A stretch of 10,179 bases of DNA from an uncultured Oscillospiraceae bacterium. Lineage in GTDB: Bacteria > Bacillota > Clostridia > Oscillospirales > Ruminococcaceae. The position numbers and the translations under genes were made by a program. The notes beneath the pieces were generated by a model. That model searched no databases. It had not been told where the DNA came from and worked only from the letters and a program-made list of their open reading frames with translations. Shown here in pieces: positions 1-6,857 of this stretch (positions within the stretch are counted from its first letter, which is position 1; each line of letters opens with the position of its first letter). The DNA lies in contig CAKSJL010000060.1 in the NCBI GenBank assembly GCA_934463345.1, positions 1 through 10,179 of the forward strand, read 5' to 3'.

Positions 1-105
1 GGTATATTTGAGTTTACAGACGCTCAGAAAACTGTCGGCGATGTCAACGATGACGGAGAATGCGACCTTTATGATGCGATTGAGATTGCAAAGGGTCTGA
101 TGTAA
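1..105 (+). CDS. C-terminal end of a dockerin-containing protein (partial)
   Basis: The first 34 codons are open from base 1 and end at TAA 103-105; the gene begins outside the window. The peptide contains GDVNDDGECDLYDAIEIAKGL, which fits a dockerin type I calcium-binding loop: Asp, Asn, Asp, Asp and Asp at loop positions 1, 3, 5, 9 and 12, followed by the F-helix. Dockerins anchor secreted enzymes or other proteins to cohesins of a scaffoldin, as in cellulosomes and amylosomes. Only one repeat is visible; the partner repeat would lie upstream. The protein stops right after this repeat, the usual place for a dockerin. What it carries (glycosidase, esterase, protease or unknown module) cannot be seen. 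A strong hairpin terminator follows 38 bases downstream, so the gene ends its transcription unit. Confidence 0.8.
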   Translation, partial: GIFEFTDAQKTVGDVNDDGECDLYDAIEIAKGLM

Positions 106-142
106 ATATTGCTTTGAAAGTCACGAACTGACTGATATAAAT

Positions 143-174
143 ACCGGTGTACATTCAGTATGCCGGTTTTTTTT
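143..174 (+). terminator. Rho-independent terminator of the dockerin gene
   Basis: ACCGGTGTAC (143-152) pairs with GTATGCCGGT (158-167) over 10 positions, two of them G-U, around a 5-base loop. It runs directly into a T tract (167-174). Stem, small loop and T run are all present, and no other gene lies between. Confidence 0.88.
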
Positions 175-198
175 ATGTAAATTCCCTGCAAAAATTAA

Positions 199-227
199 TT
201 GTAATTTACAAGATAATATGCTATAAT
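199..227 (+). promoter_or_regulatory. Sigma-A-type promoter with extended -10
   Basis: TTGTAA at 199-204 and a perfect TATAAT at 222-227 are separated by 17 bases. TG at 219-220 gives an extended -10 (TGCTATAAT). It sits 35 bases upstream of the start at 263, whose ribosome site GGAGG is at 250-254. It probably drives the signal-peptidase-like gene and the acetyltransferase behind it. Confidence 0.75.
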
Positions 228-262
228 AAAATCAGTATAAAATACCTATGGAGGAATAAAAG

Positions 263-1366
263 ATGGGAAAGAACAAAAGACTCGGTATTTCCGTTTTCGT
301 TGTCATTCTGACAATTATTATGGCTTTATCTGTTATATTTACATTCAGCATAAGCTATATGTTCAGTACAGACGGCATTTCGGGAAGACTATTCGGCAAG
401 TATATATATATAATGGAAACTGCCGATATGGAACCTGAAATTGACAAGGGAGCGGCTGTAATTGCTGATGACAGTGAAATAGCTGTCCTTATTGAGGGAA
501 ACGTTATTCTCTTTAAAAATGGCAAAAGAGAAGATGTCATGAGAATAAGAGGGGTTGAACATAATACTGACGGCACAGTCTACAGGGTTTCTTCTGATTC
601 GTCCGCTGACAAGACAATTGACGTTTCAAAGGATAATGTCATTGCAAAGTGCACAACTGAGGGCAAGAATCTTGGTGCGCTCATATCGTTTCTGAGCAGT
701 ACGCCGGGAATTATTGTTGGTATGCTTTTGCCTTGCTGTGTGATACTGGCGGTTCTTATTATTAAAATAGTTTCAATGAAAAAAGCAGGTACAGAGGAAA
801 AGAATGATCCTGTGCAGGATTATGAGGATGATGACGATGATGAGGAATTCAAGGGCTTTAATGGCAAACAGGTTAAGCTTCATTCTGCGTCATCACCGCT
901 TTTTGACCCTGAAAAGGACATAGATCCGGGAATTGAATTTGAAAAGAAGAAGTCTTCGATCGCTCAGAATTTCAAGCAGAAATCCGGTGCAGCGCCAAGA
1001 AAACCGCAGAGGAGAAATCAGCAGGGTGCGCCAAAGGCAGCAGTTGAAAGATTTAAGGCGGCAGTCGATGAAAAACCGAATGCACCAGTTTCAAGAAAGC
1101 CGACGCTTGTTCCGGAGGATTCAAATCCAGTGGACAGCGAAAAGCTTGCAGCTATCAAGGCGGCGCTTAGTCAGCCGGAAAGTGGGGATAATACCGCAAA
1201 GCCGGAGACAACAAGTCCTGCATCTGTTGAGAAAACGGCTTCCTTTAAGGCAGTAAAACCGGTACAGAAAAAGACTCCTGCTAAAAAGCCTGCTGTTAAA
1301 AATGATGAAATCAATTCCATTGACGACCTTATAAAGGTGCTTGAAAATGAGAAAAAGAAGCTTTAA
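263..1366 (+). CDS. SipW/S26B signal-peptidase-like membrane protein, catalytic residues replaced
   Basis: The protein has 367 residues. Membrane helices lie at about 8-34 and 147-170, with an extracytoplasmic domain between them, the topology of ER-type (SipW-like) signal peptidases. The box TADMEPEIDKG (53-63) matches the family pattern SMEPxxxxG, but Asp55 stands where the nucleophile Ser belongs. VMRIRGVE (92-99) matches the THRIVxIE box, but Met93 replaces the general-base His. Asp112 may correspond to the third family residue. Peptidase activity is therefore unlikely; a binding, scaffolding or regulatory role is inferred. After helix 2 comes a tail of about 195 residues, predicted cytoplasmic: an acidic run near 187-195, a Pro/Ala/Lys-rich low-complexity stretch, and a short helix-like end (349-367). 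The start is set by GGAGG at 250-254. The acetyltransferase gene follows after 35 bases with no visible terminator, so the two may be cotranscribed. The fold call is fairly secure; the function is unknown. Confidence 0.72.
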   Translation: MGKNKRLGISVFVVILTIIMALSVIFTFSISYMFSTDGISGRLFGKYIYIMETADMEPEIDKGAAVIADDSEIAVLIEGNVILFKNGKREDVMRIRGVEHNTDGTVYRVSSDSSADKTIDVSKDNVIAKCTTEGKNLGALISFLSSTPGIIVGMLLPCCVILAVLIIKIVSMKKAGTEEKNDPVQDYEDDDDDEEFKGFNGKQVKLHSASSPLFDPEKDIDPGIEFEKKKSSIAQNFKQKSGAAPRKPQRRNQQGAPKAAVERFKAAVDEKPNAPVSRKPTLVPEDSNPVDSEKLAAIKAALSQPESGDNTAKPETTSPASVEKTASFKAVKPVQKKTPAKKPAVKNDEINSIDDLIKVLENEKKKL

Positions 1367-1401
1367 TGGAATAACTTTGCTATTAGCTGAGGTGAGCTGA
1401 A

Positions 1402-2013
1402 ATGAACCAAAAGGAAAGAATGCTTGCCGGACTTCCTTACAAATCATGGCTTGACGGGCTTCCGGAGGAAAGTCTGGAAAACGCAAAAAGAACTTATGAA
1501 TATAATAACTGTCCACCGGGAGATAGTGAAAAGTCTGACAAATTAATCAGAAACATCCTTGGGAAAGCAGGAAAAAACATTTTTATTAGACCGCCTTTTA
1601 ACTGTGATTATGGGAAAAATATTGAAGTTGGTGACAATTTTTATGCGAACTTTAATACGGTAATACTTGATGTTGCAAAGGTCAAAATCGGAAACAACGT
1701 AATGTTTGCACCTAATGTTTCCGTATATACTGCCGGACACCCGATTCATCCCGATTCAAGAAATTCCGGTTATGAGTACGGTATACCGGTAACTATTGGT
1801 GACAATGTCTGGGTTGGCGGAAATACTGTTATAAACCCCGGAGTTACGATAGGCAATAACTGTGTCATCGGTTCAGGAAGTGTTGTTACGAAGGATATAC
1901 CGGATGATTCAATAGCGGTAGGTAATCCTGCGAGAGTTATAAGAAAAATAACAGAAGAAGATAGAAAGTACTATTTTAAGGATAGAGTTTTTGATGTTGA
2001 TGACTATAAATGA
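1402..2013 (+). CDS. maa: Maltose/galactoside-type O-acetyltransferase (left-handed beta-helix)
   Basis: A 203-residue protein of normal length for the Maa/LacA/NodL family, which moves an acetyl group from acetyl-CoA to the 6-hydroxyl of a sugar in the cytoplasm. The N-terminal region (MNQKERMLAGLPYKSWLDGL) is the Mac domain. Hexapeptide repeats follow from about residue 73 to 165 (for example IGDNVWVGGNTVINPGVTIG), forming the left-handed beta-helix. The catalytic His is His113 in YTAGHPIH. The end GNPARVIRKI (174-183) is the usual closing motif. The start has AGGTGAG at 1390-1396, five bases before ATG. It lies 35 bases behind the signal-peptidase-like gene. The true sugar acceptor cannot be told from sequence; maa is a family-level symbol, and lacA- or nodL-like specificity is possible. 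Confidence 0.88.
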   Translation: MNQKERMLAGLPYKSWLDGLPEESLENAKRTYEYNNCPPGDSEKSDKLIRNILGKAGKNIFIRPPFNCDYGKNIEVGDNFYANFNTVILDVAKVKIGNNVMFAPNVSVYTAGHPIHPDSRNSGYEYGIPVTIGDNVWVGGNTVINPGVTIGNNCVIGSGSVVTKDIPDDSIAVGNPARVIRKITEEDRKYYFKDRVFDVDDYK

Positions 2014-2040
2014 GATTAAAAGTATTTTTGAGGGTATAGA

Positions 2041-2246
2041 TTGAACGATTAAGGGACCGCTTTTTCTTGCAAAGCGTCCCCTCTTGCTGAACAGTCCACC
2101 GGACTGTTCAGCAATTCACCCCTTGTAAATGCGCCCGAAGGATAGGGATTTCGCCCTCTGCGGAGGACGACCAAGGGCTTTGCCCTTTGGAAACCCACAG
2201 CCTTTGAAAAGGCTGGCGAAACTTTTATTTCGCCGTCCGGCGAAGA
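2041..2246. repeat. Cluster of intergenic palindromes (probable dispersed repeat)
   Basis: This gene-free stretch is packed with hairpins. Stems seen: 2053-2063 with 2071-2080 (one bulge); a perfect 14-base inverted repeat 2084-2097 with 2101-2114 around a 3-base loop (TTGCTGAACAGTCC); a small stem 2155-2158 with 2163-2166; 2171-2178 with 2182-2190 (one bulge); a perfect 8-base stem 2198-2205 with 2208-2215 (CAGCCTTT); and a perfect 7-base stem 2229-2235 with 2238-2244 (TTCGCCG). It is GC-richer than the surrounding genes. None but the next element (2260-2294) carries a T run, so most are not terminators. From memory, similar hairpin strings recur between genes in ruminococci; I could not verify copies. 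The open frame across it lacks protein character. Confidence 0.7.
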
Positions 2247-2259
2247 AAATCAATTTAAC

Positions 2260-2294
2260 AAAAAAATCAGGGCGACCATTGGTCGCCCTTTGTT
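2260..2294. terminator. Bidirectional terminator between converging units
   Basis: AGGGCGACC (2269-2277) and GGTCGCCCT (2281-2289) form a perfect 9-base stem with a 3-base loop. On the plus strand the stem is followed by TTTGTTTT. On the minus strand it is followed, two bases later, by seven T (plus-strand A run 2260-2266). It can therefore end both the acetyltransferase transcript from the left and the GH13 transcript from the right. Confidence 0.88.
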
Positions 2295-2310
2295 TTACCT
2301 TAAAGATATC

Positions 2311-3897
2311 TTATCCTATTTTTGTGAATCTTGGTTGTCCGTCAGCAATTCCGACAAACAGTGACTTTGGTCTTGCCCATAGCTGACCGTCAGAGAGTGA
2401 TTTATAAATAACGAGTTCTTCCAGTGTTTCGCTGTGCTTTGCAACTGAAATTACTTCATATTCGCCGCCCTTGTAATGTCTGTACTTTCCACCTGTAACA
2501 ATTTCAGTCTCTGCCGGAGTTTCTTCATGTTTCTGCTCCGGTTCAGCGTTAAAGAATGAATCCTCAACCATTATCATTGATGAGAACGGAGGCATCTTGA
2601 TATACGCATTGCCGTTTTCAATATTAACACGCTGACCGCTGAGAGCGTCAACAAGAGCCGGACGGTTTGTGTTAAAGCAGAGGTCAAAATCCCTGTCCTC
2701 AAGGTTGAGTGCAACAAATACCTGCTGATCGTTGAGTTCCTTTAAGAAAAGCATCTGCTGATTGCGGATCACAAGTGTGAAGTATTTTCCTGTTCTCAAT
2801 GCAGGGAATGCTTTGTAAATACGTCCGAGCTTGATAATATGTTCGTAAAGATCGGTATTTTTGTCAGGAATATCTCCTAAATTGAGGCATGGTCTGAGAT
2901 TATCGTCGGAGTTATTTTCCTTGATTCCTTTTATGCCGTATTCACCGCCATAATAAATTGAAGGGATGCCAGGCATTGAGTAAAGGAGAGTGTAGACATT
3001 TTTCAGATGAGCCGGATTTGTAAGTGTGCTTGCAATACGGTTTACATCGTGGTTGTCTACGAAGTTATAGAGATTGATGTTAGGGTATATAGCGTTGCTT
3101 CCCGACTGACGGTTTATAGAGTAGTCAATTTCAAAGTAATTCTTTGAATTGTGTGAGGAATAGATTCCCTTGTAGCACTCATAGTTTGTAACGCTGTCGA
3201 GCATTTCAGGGTTTGCCCAACGATTATAATCGCCAAAGATTATTTCTCCCATGAGCCAGAATTCCGGATTTTTTCCCTTGCAGAAGCTTCTGATTCTCTT
3301 GAAGAAGTCAAATTCAATGCAGTCAGCTGCGTCAAAACGAATACCGTCGATCTTGAATTCTTCCATCCAGTAATTAACAGCATCTATAAGATGGTCGCAG
3401 ACGCCGACATTTCTGAGGTTCAGCTTTACAAGGTTATAATGACCATTCCAGCCCTCGTACCAGAAATTATCTCCGCATGGACTCTGACCATCGAAATTCA
3501 GATTCTGGAACCAGTCGCAGTACTGCGAATTACGTCCGTTCTGCTGTATGTCCACAAATTGAGGAAACTTTCTTCCGACGTGATTGAAAACGCCATCAAG
3601 AATAATGCGGATGCCGTTTTCATGCAGCTGTTCGCAGATTTTCTTGAATGAATCGTTGTCACCGAGTCTTCTGTCAACAGTTTTGTAATCAATTGTATCA
3701 TATCCATGCTCAACTGATTCAAATATTGGTCCAAGGTAAACTGCGTCAACATTCATTTCTTTAAGATGCGGAATCCAGTCAATTAGCTTGTCCAGACGAT
3801 ACTGAACAGGACCTCCCTCGTTTACTTTCGGTGCACCGCAGAAGCCAAGCGGATAGATGTGGTAGATAATTGCATTGTCATACCAGTGATTATTCAT
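2311..3897 (-). CDS. GH13 alpha-amylase-family glycosidase fused to a C-terminal DUF1653 domain
   Basis: A 528-residue protein without signal peptide, so cytoplasmic; GH13 enzymes act on alpha-glucans such as maltodextrins. The catalytic barrel spans about 5-370. Conserved region I is DGVFNH (101-106), region II GIRFDAAD (185-192, nucleophile Asp189), region III LMGEI (acid/base Glu218), region IV FVDNHD (279-284, Asp284); all catalytic residues are intact. A short beta domain (about 372-445) follows, then an acidic linker (447-466), then about 60 residues (469-528) with the DUF1653 pattern: GGKYRHYKGGEYEV, HSETLEELVIYKSL, LWARP, PRF. DUF1653 is normally a small free-standing protein. The frame is continuous with no sign of frameshift. 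AGGAAGGTG at 3905-3913 on the minus strand sets the start. It is the last gene of the operon and ends at the terminator 2260-2294. Exact specificity (amylase, glucosidase or neopullulanase-like) is not resolved. Confidence 0.88.
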   Translation of the reverse strand: MNNHWYDNAIIYHIYPLGFCGAPKVNEGGPVQYRLDKLIDWIPHLKEMNVDAVYLGPIFESVEHGYDTIDYKTVDRRLGDNDSFKKICEQLHENGIRIILDGVFNHVGRKFPQFVDIQQNGRNSQYCDWFQNLNFDGQSPCGDNFWYEGWNGHYNLVKLNLRNVGVCDHLIDAVNYWMEEFKIDGIRFDAADCIEFDFFKRIRSFCKGKNPEFWLMGEIIFGDYNRWANPEMLDSVTNYECYKGIYSSHNSKNYFEIDYSINRQSGSNAIYPNINLYNFVDNHDVNRIASTLTNPAHLKNVYTLLYSMPGIPSIYYGGEYGIKGIKENNSDDNLRPCLNLGDIPDKNTDLYEHIIKLGRIYKAFPALRTGKYFTLVIRNQQMLFLKELNDQQVFVALNLEDRDFDLCFNTNRPALVDALSGQRVNIENGNAYIKMPPFSSMIMVEDSFFNAEPEQKHEETPAETEIVTGGKYRHYKGGEYEVISVAKHSETLEELVIYKSLSDGQLWARPKSLFVGIADGQPRFTKIG

Positions 3898-3966
3898 TTT
3901 AATTCACCTTCCTGTTATATTAAGTCAGTACTGCAATCAGTAATTACAGACTGCCTGTAAGCAAAG

Positions 3967-4557
3967 TTATTTTGTTCCCTCAAGATAATAGGTTGCCTCC
4001 ATATCGGCAACGCTCAGAGCAAATGCGAGAGGGAACATCTCAAATGCTCTTCCGATACAGTTTTTATCTTCAATTCCGGAAAAGCCCATGTGGTATCGTA
4101 TTGCAAATGCTTCTTCTCTTGTAAGCCGCATAAAGCCGGAAACTATGTATACAGACTTTTCTCCATGACCATAAGGAAGCTGGTCGTTTATTGTATAATA
4201 AGGTACCTTTTCCCATACTCCCTGGTCGTTTTTTGCATTTCTGTAATCAACAGCATAGAAATTCATCTTGCATACATCATGGAGAAGTGAAACAAGAGCA
4301 ATTGTTTCGCTGTTGTAATCCATTTTGTAAAGCTCCTTTGTGCGGGGGCGTTCAAGATAGTCCTTAAGGCAGTTATATACGTTTATGCTGTGTTCACAAA
4401 GTCCGCCGGGATATGAACCATGATATCGTGTGCTGGACGGAGCAGTAAAAAAGTCGCTCTGATCGGACAAAAGATAGTTTAAAAGCCGGTCTGCTCCTGG
4501 TCTTGATATATTTTCCTGATATATTCTGACGAATTCGTCTTTTAAATTTTCGCTCAT
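3967..4557 (-). CDS. HD-domain phosphohydrolase-like protein
   Basis: A 196-residue cytoplasmic protein of the HD superfamily, metal-dependent phosphohydrolases and nucleases. Likely metal ligands: His56 in GGLCEHSINVY, the His93-Asp94 pair in LLHDVCKM, His131 in YGHGEKS, His156 in IRYHMG, and Asp185 in SVADMEA. The arrangement resembles the HD domain at the C-terminus of YhaM-type exoribonucleases, but no OB-fold nucleic-acid domain precedes it, so the substrate is unknown. The frame stays open up to 4599, which would overlap yigZ. I prefer ATG 4557 because AGGGAG (4567-4572) lies nine bases upstream and leaves a clean 22-base gap. It sits between yigZ and the GH13 gene in one minus-strand run, with a 69-base gap to the latter and no terminator in it. 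Confidence 0.82.
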   Translation of the reverse strand: MSENLKDEFVRIYQENISRPGADRLLNYLLSDQSDFFTAPSSTRYHGSYPGGLCEHSINVYNCLKDYLERPRTKELYKMDYNSETIALVSLLHDVCKMNFYAVDYRNAKNDQGVWEKVPYYTINDQLPYGHGEKSVYIVSGFMRLTREEAFAIRYHMGFSGIEDKNCIGRAFEMFPLAFALSVADMEATYYLEGTK

Positions 4558-4579
4558 TTTATGATACTCCCTGTTTTGT

Positions 4580-5203
4580 TTACTGCGGAAAATTGTCAAA
4601 AAGTTCTTTCAGCTTTTCAATTTTCACCTTGCCGAATGTAATGTCAGTCAGTTTTTTTACAAATGGCTGTTCAAGCTCGGATTTAACATTCAGAAATATT
4701 GCAACATCATCTGAATATACAGTATCGTTTACCTTTATTTCATAATCCGGAAATATATAGACAGCCTTTCCATAAAGCTCATACGAAAGAGAAAGCTTCA
4801 GCGCAGTACAGCTATACATGTTGAGTATTTCCGCTTCTCCGACTGCCAGCGATGCGCTGTGGGAATAAGCTCTTACAAGCCCGCCGCCTCCGAGGAGTAT
4901 ACCTCCGAAGTATCTTGTTACAACGCAGCAGATATCAGTGAGGTTATTTTTCTGTAAAACGTCAAGAACCGGCATCCCTGCTGTTCCCTGTGGTTCACCA
5001 TCGTCGGAATATCTTGTTATGTTGTCATTCTGTAGTATATAGGCATAAACATTATGCTTTGCCTTTCTGTGCTGCTCCCTGATTTTATTTATAAACGCAA
5101 CTGCTTCGTCATTAGTTTCAGCCGGACAGAGGTAGCCGATAAATTCGGATTTTTTTTCTGTAAACGAGCATGAAACGGGTGATTTAATGGTTATATACTT
5201 CAT
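4580..5203 (-). CDS. yigZ: YigZ/IMPACT family protein (UPF0029)
   Basis: A 207-residue protein of usual length for bacterial YigZ. The IMPACT domain fills about 1-125: KKSEFIGYL (17-25), KHNVYAYIL (49-57), the signature RYSDDGEPQGTAGMPVLDVL (64-83) and VVTRYFGGILLGGGGLVRAYS (from 94). The second half (about 135-200) fits the DUF1949 domain. Family members are linked to translation and stress control (eukaryotic IMPACT) and are sometimes annotated as Xaa-Pro dipeptidases without strong support; the exact role is uncertain. An in-frame GTG exists at 5218, but GGAGAG at 5211-5216 overlaps it and is seven bases from ATG 5203, which I take as the start. It lies 20 bases behind the carboxypeptidase-like gene and 22 before the HD gene, so cotranscription is likely. 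Confidence 0.9.
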   Translation of the reverse strand: MKYITIKSPVSCSFTEKKSEFIGYLCPAETNDEAVAFINKIREQHRKAKHNVYAYILQNDNITRYSDDGEPQGTAGMPVLDVLQKNNLTDICCVVTRYFGGILLGGGGLVRAYSHSASLAVGEAEILNMYSCTALKLSLSYELYGKAVYIFPDYEIKVNDTVYSDDVAIFLNVKSELEQPFVKKLTDITFGKVKIEKLKELFDNFPQ

Positions 5204-5223
5204 ACCAGAACTCTCCACAGAAA

Positions 5224-6609
5224 TTATTTCTTTTTATTTCCATAAAGCTTTTTTACGACTCTTTTGTTTGAAAGTCCGCTTTTCGGATTGTTTTTTGCGT
5301 AGATATATGCCCAGATGCATACGGCAAGATAGAACAGAGAGAGCAGAAGCGAGATAACTGCGGCACGCTTCATCCAGCTTGAACCTATGAAATCCTTGGC
5401 GGTTGAAAGGTTGAATTTTACAAACGATCTGTCAACATCCGATGCTGCAACAAGGTCAACATTTGCAATAACCTCATCTGAAAGCTTCAACTCAATTTCT
5501 CCCAGCTTTTGTCCCTTTTTGACCGGTGCATTTACAGATTCATAGAGCTTTTTGTTTATCTGAATTGAGGTTACATCTACTTCGTTGTACCACAGAGCCG
5601 AAACATCCTCTTTGGGTTTTACCAGAACATAGCTGTTTCCGTCAGAGTCGTTGACAGCTATTTCGGCTATCTCTTCGCTTGAAGAAAGCAGATCCTTATA
5701 TTCAAAGTTGTCAAAAACCCACTGCATCAGATTATAGGCATCAATTATATGGTAATATTTCGAATCGCCCTCCTCGTCATAAAACGGAGCGTTGAGCAGA
5801 ACAAGAAGGTACTTTATGCCGTCATATGTTCCCATGGTAATAATAGCTCGTCCGCCCAGCTGCAAATTGCCCGTTTTTATTCCTTTTACGCCGAAAAGGT
5901 AAAAATCACTTGCAGCGCTCATTATTATGTTGGAATGCGTCCATGTCCATGGCTCGTCGTGAGCCGTTATATACGATGAAGGGTGAACATCGTATTCCTC
6001 AGCTGTTGCGATCTCTTCAAAGCCGGGAACAGTCAGTGCATACTGCGTTATAAGTGACATGTCCTTTGCTGTTGTGACCTGTTTGGGGTCATAAAGTCCA
6101 TGCGGATTGGCAAAAACGGTTTTTTCTGCGCCAATTTCCTTTGCCTTTGCATTCATCATGTCAACAAATGCCGGAATATTGTTGTTGCCAATATAATTTG
6201 CAAGAATATTTGCAGCTTCGCAGGAGGAAGTAAGCATCATTGCATAAAGGTAATCAGTTACAGTCAGGACATCTCCGTCCCATATCTCGCCGTAACGCAG
6301 GTCATCCGGGTAATCATATTCGTCAAATTCGTCATAAAGCGCCTTGTCAGCCCTGATCGTAGTGCCGTCAGGGTCGGAGCATTTTTCAAGAACAATGATG
6401 GCTGTCATAATATTGACGAGTGAAGCCGGCATCTGCTCCTGTTCAGCATTTTTCTGGTATATAACTGATTTTGTATCAAGATTTATAAGGTATGCCGAAC
6501 TGGAATTCACCTCAAACGGCGGAGTAAATTCAACAGCTCCGGCAGTAATGGACAGACTGAAATATATACACATAAACATTGCCGCAAGAACGGAAATGAA
6601 TTTTTTCAA
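5224..6609 (-). CDS. S11 D-Ala-D-Ala carboxypeptidase-like protein (DacF type) with altered catalytic motifs
   Basis: A 461-residue envelope protein. A signal peptide covers about 1-25. The S11 fold runs to about 305, a PBP5 C-terminal-like beta domain to about 400, then a membrane helix (414-437) and a basic tail anchor it. Normal members trim the terminal D-Ala from peptidoglycan stem peptides. Here the first motif reads PASLVN (61-66): the nucleophile Ser63 is present but the SxxK lysine is Asn66. The SxN motif appears as SSC (128-130), with Cys130 for Asn. Only KTG (245-247) is intact. Carboxypeptidase activity is therefore doubtful, and binding or regulation of peptidoglycan is an inference. 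The start is TTG 6609: AAAAGGAG (6619-6626) lies nine bases upstream and MKKFISVLAAM begins the signal peptide. It is the first gene of the minus-strand run and has its own promoter. dacF/dacB names would imply activity, so I leave the symbol empty. Confidence 0.85.
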   Translation of the reverse strand: MKKFISVLAAMFMCIYFSLSITAGAVEFTPPFEVNSSSAYLINLDTKSVIYQKNAEQEQMPASLVNIMTAIIVLEKCSDPDGTTIRADKALYDEFDEYDYPDDLRYGEIWDGDVLTVTDYLYAMMLTSSCEAANILANYIGNNNIPAFVDMMNAKAKEIGAEKTVFANPHGLYDPKQVTTAKDMSLITQYALTVPGFEEIATAEEYDVHPSSYITAHDEPWTWTHSNIIMSAASDFYLFGVKGIKTGNLQLGGRAIITMGTYDGIKYLLVLLNAPFYDEEGDSKYYHIIDAYNLMQWVFDNFEYKDLLSSSEEIAEIAVNDSDGNSYVLVKPKEDVSALWYNEVDVTSIQINKKLYESVNAPVKKGQKLGEIELKLSDEVIANVDLVAASDVDRSFVKFNLSTAKDFIGSSWMKRAAVISLLLSLFYLAVCIWAYIYAKNNPKSGLSNKRVVKKLYGNKKK

Positions 6610-6688
6610 ATTAAACAGCTCCTTTTCAAGATCCGCTATAAATGGTTCTATCTGTAATTTGCGGACTTCTGTTTTTCACACACTTATT

Positions 6689-6717
6689 ATTATAGCAAAT
6701 CTCCCATCAAAAGAAAA
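6689..6717 (-). promoter_or_regulatory. Promoter of the minus-strand operon (extended -10)
   Basis: On the minus strand a perfect TATAAT (6694-6689) is preceded by TGC, giving TGCTATAAT as at the promoter near 222. The -35 at the 17-base position is weak (TTTTCT, 6717-6712). It lies about 80 bases upstream of the TTG start at 6609. Confidence 0.6.
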
Positions 6718-6747
6718 TACTTTTTCTGAAAAAAAGTCGAAAAGATA

Positions 6748-6776
6748 TTTACGAATCGCTTTTTTTATGTTAAAAT
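6748..6776 (+). promoter_or_regulatory. Promoter of the metallophosphoesterase-cyclophilin unit
   Basis: TTTACG (6748-6753) and TAAAAT (6771-6776) are 17 bases apart, and TG at 6768-6769 extends the -10. It faces away from the operon promoter at 6689-6717, about 30 bases off. The 244-base gap 6610-6853 thus holds divergent promoters and no other gene that I can support. Confidence 0.5.
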
Positions 6777-6815
6777 TAGAAAAGGTGATTTTAGAATCCG
6801 TTTGCAGAGGAAAAT

Positions 6816-6857
6816 GTGATTCATAAAAGCGCTGCTGCAGAGGAGGTATGGAATTGA
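6816..6857 (+). other. Possible 13-codon leader peptide overlapping the phosphoesterase start
   Basis: GTG 6816 opens a 13-codon frame (MIHKSAAAEEVWN) that ends at TGA 6855-6857. Its stop overlaps the TTG start at 6854 in a TTGA arrangement typical of translational coupling. An AGAGG site lies at 6806-6810, five bases upstream. An ATG-TGA pair also sits at 6814-6819. It is too short to prove coding, and the phosphoesterase has its own strong AGGAGG inside this frame, so coupling may not be needed. Confidence 0.2.

Noticed and set aside
1121..1516. A 131-codon minus-strand frame
   Set aside because: It lies antisense across the 3' end of one well-supported gene and the start of the next, with no recognisable domain.
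2053..2081. Terminator directly behind the acetyltransferase gene
   Set aside because: The stem is good apart from one bulge, but no T run follows on either strand; the true terminator is at 2260-2294.
2041..2246. CRISPR array or tRNA-like cluster
   Set aside because: The hairpins differ from each other in sequence and spacing, there are no identical direct repeats, and no cloverleaf or T-loop motif is visible.
2129..2386. An 85-codon plus-strand frame starting in the palindrome cluster
   Set aside because: It reads through several hairpins, the terminator and the antisense of the GH13 gene, has no good ribosome site, and its Arg/Pro/Leu-rich product looks like translated repeat DNA.
3898..3966. 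Separate promoter for the GH13 gene
   Set aside because: TATAAC and TAATAT boxes occur, but too close to the ribosome site or without a -35. A GTAATTAC palindrome is present but too weak to call an operator.
6344..6826. A 160-codon plus-strand frame antisense to the S11-like gene start
   Set aside because: It overlaps the signal peptide and catalytic region of a well-supported minus-strand gene and the promoter region, and shows no protein family features.
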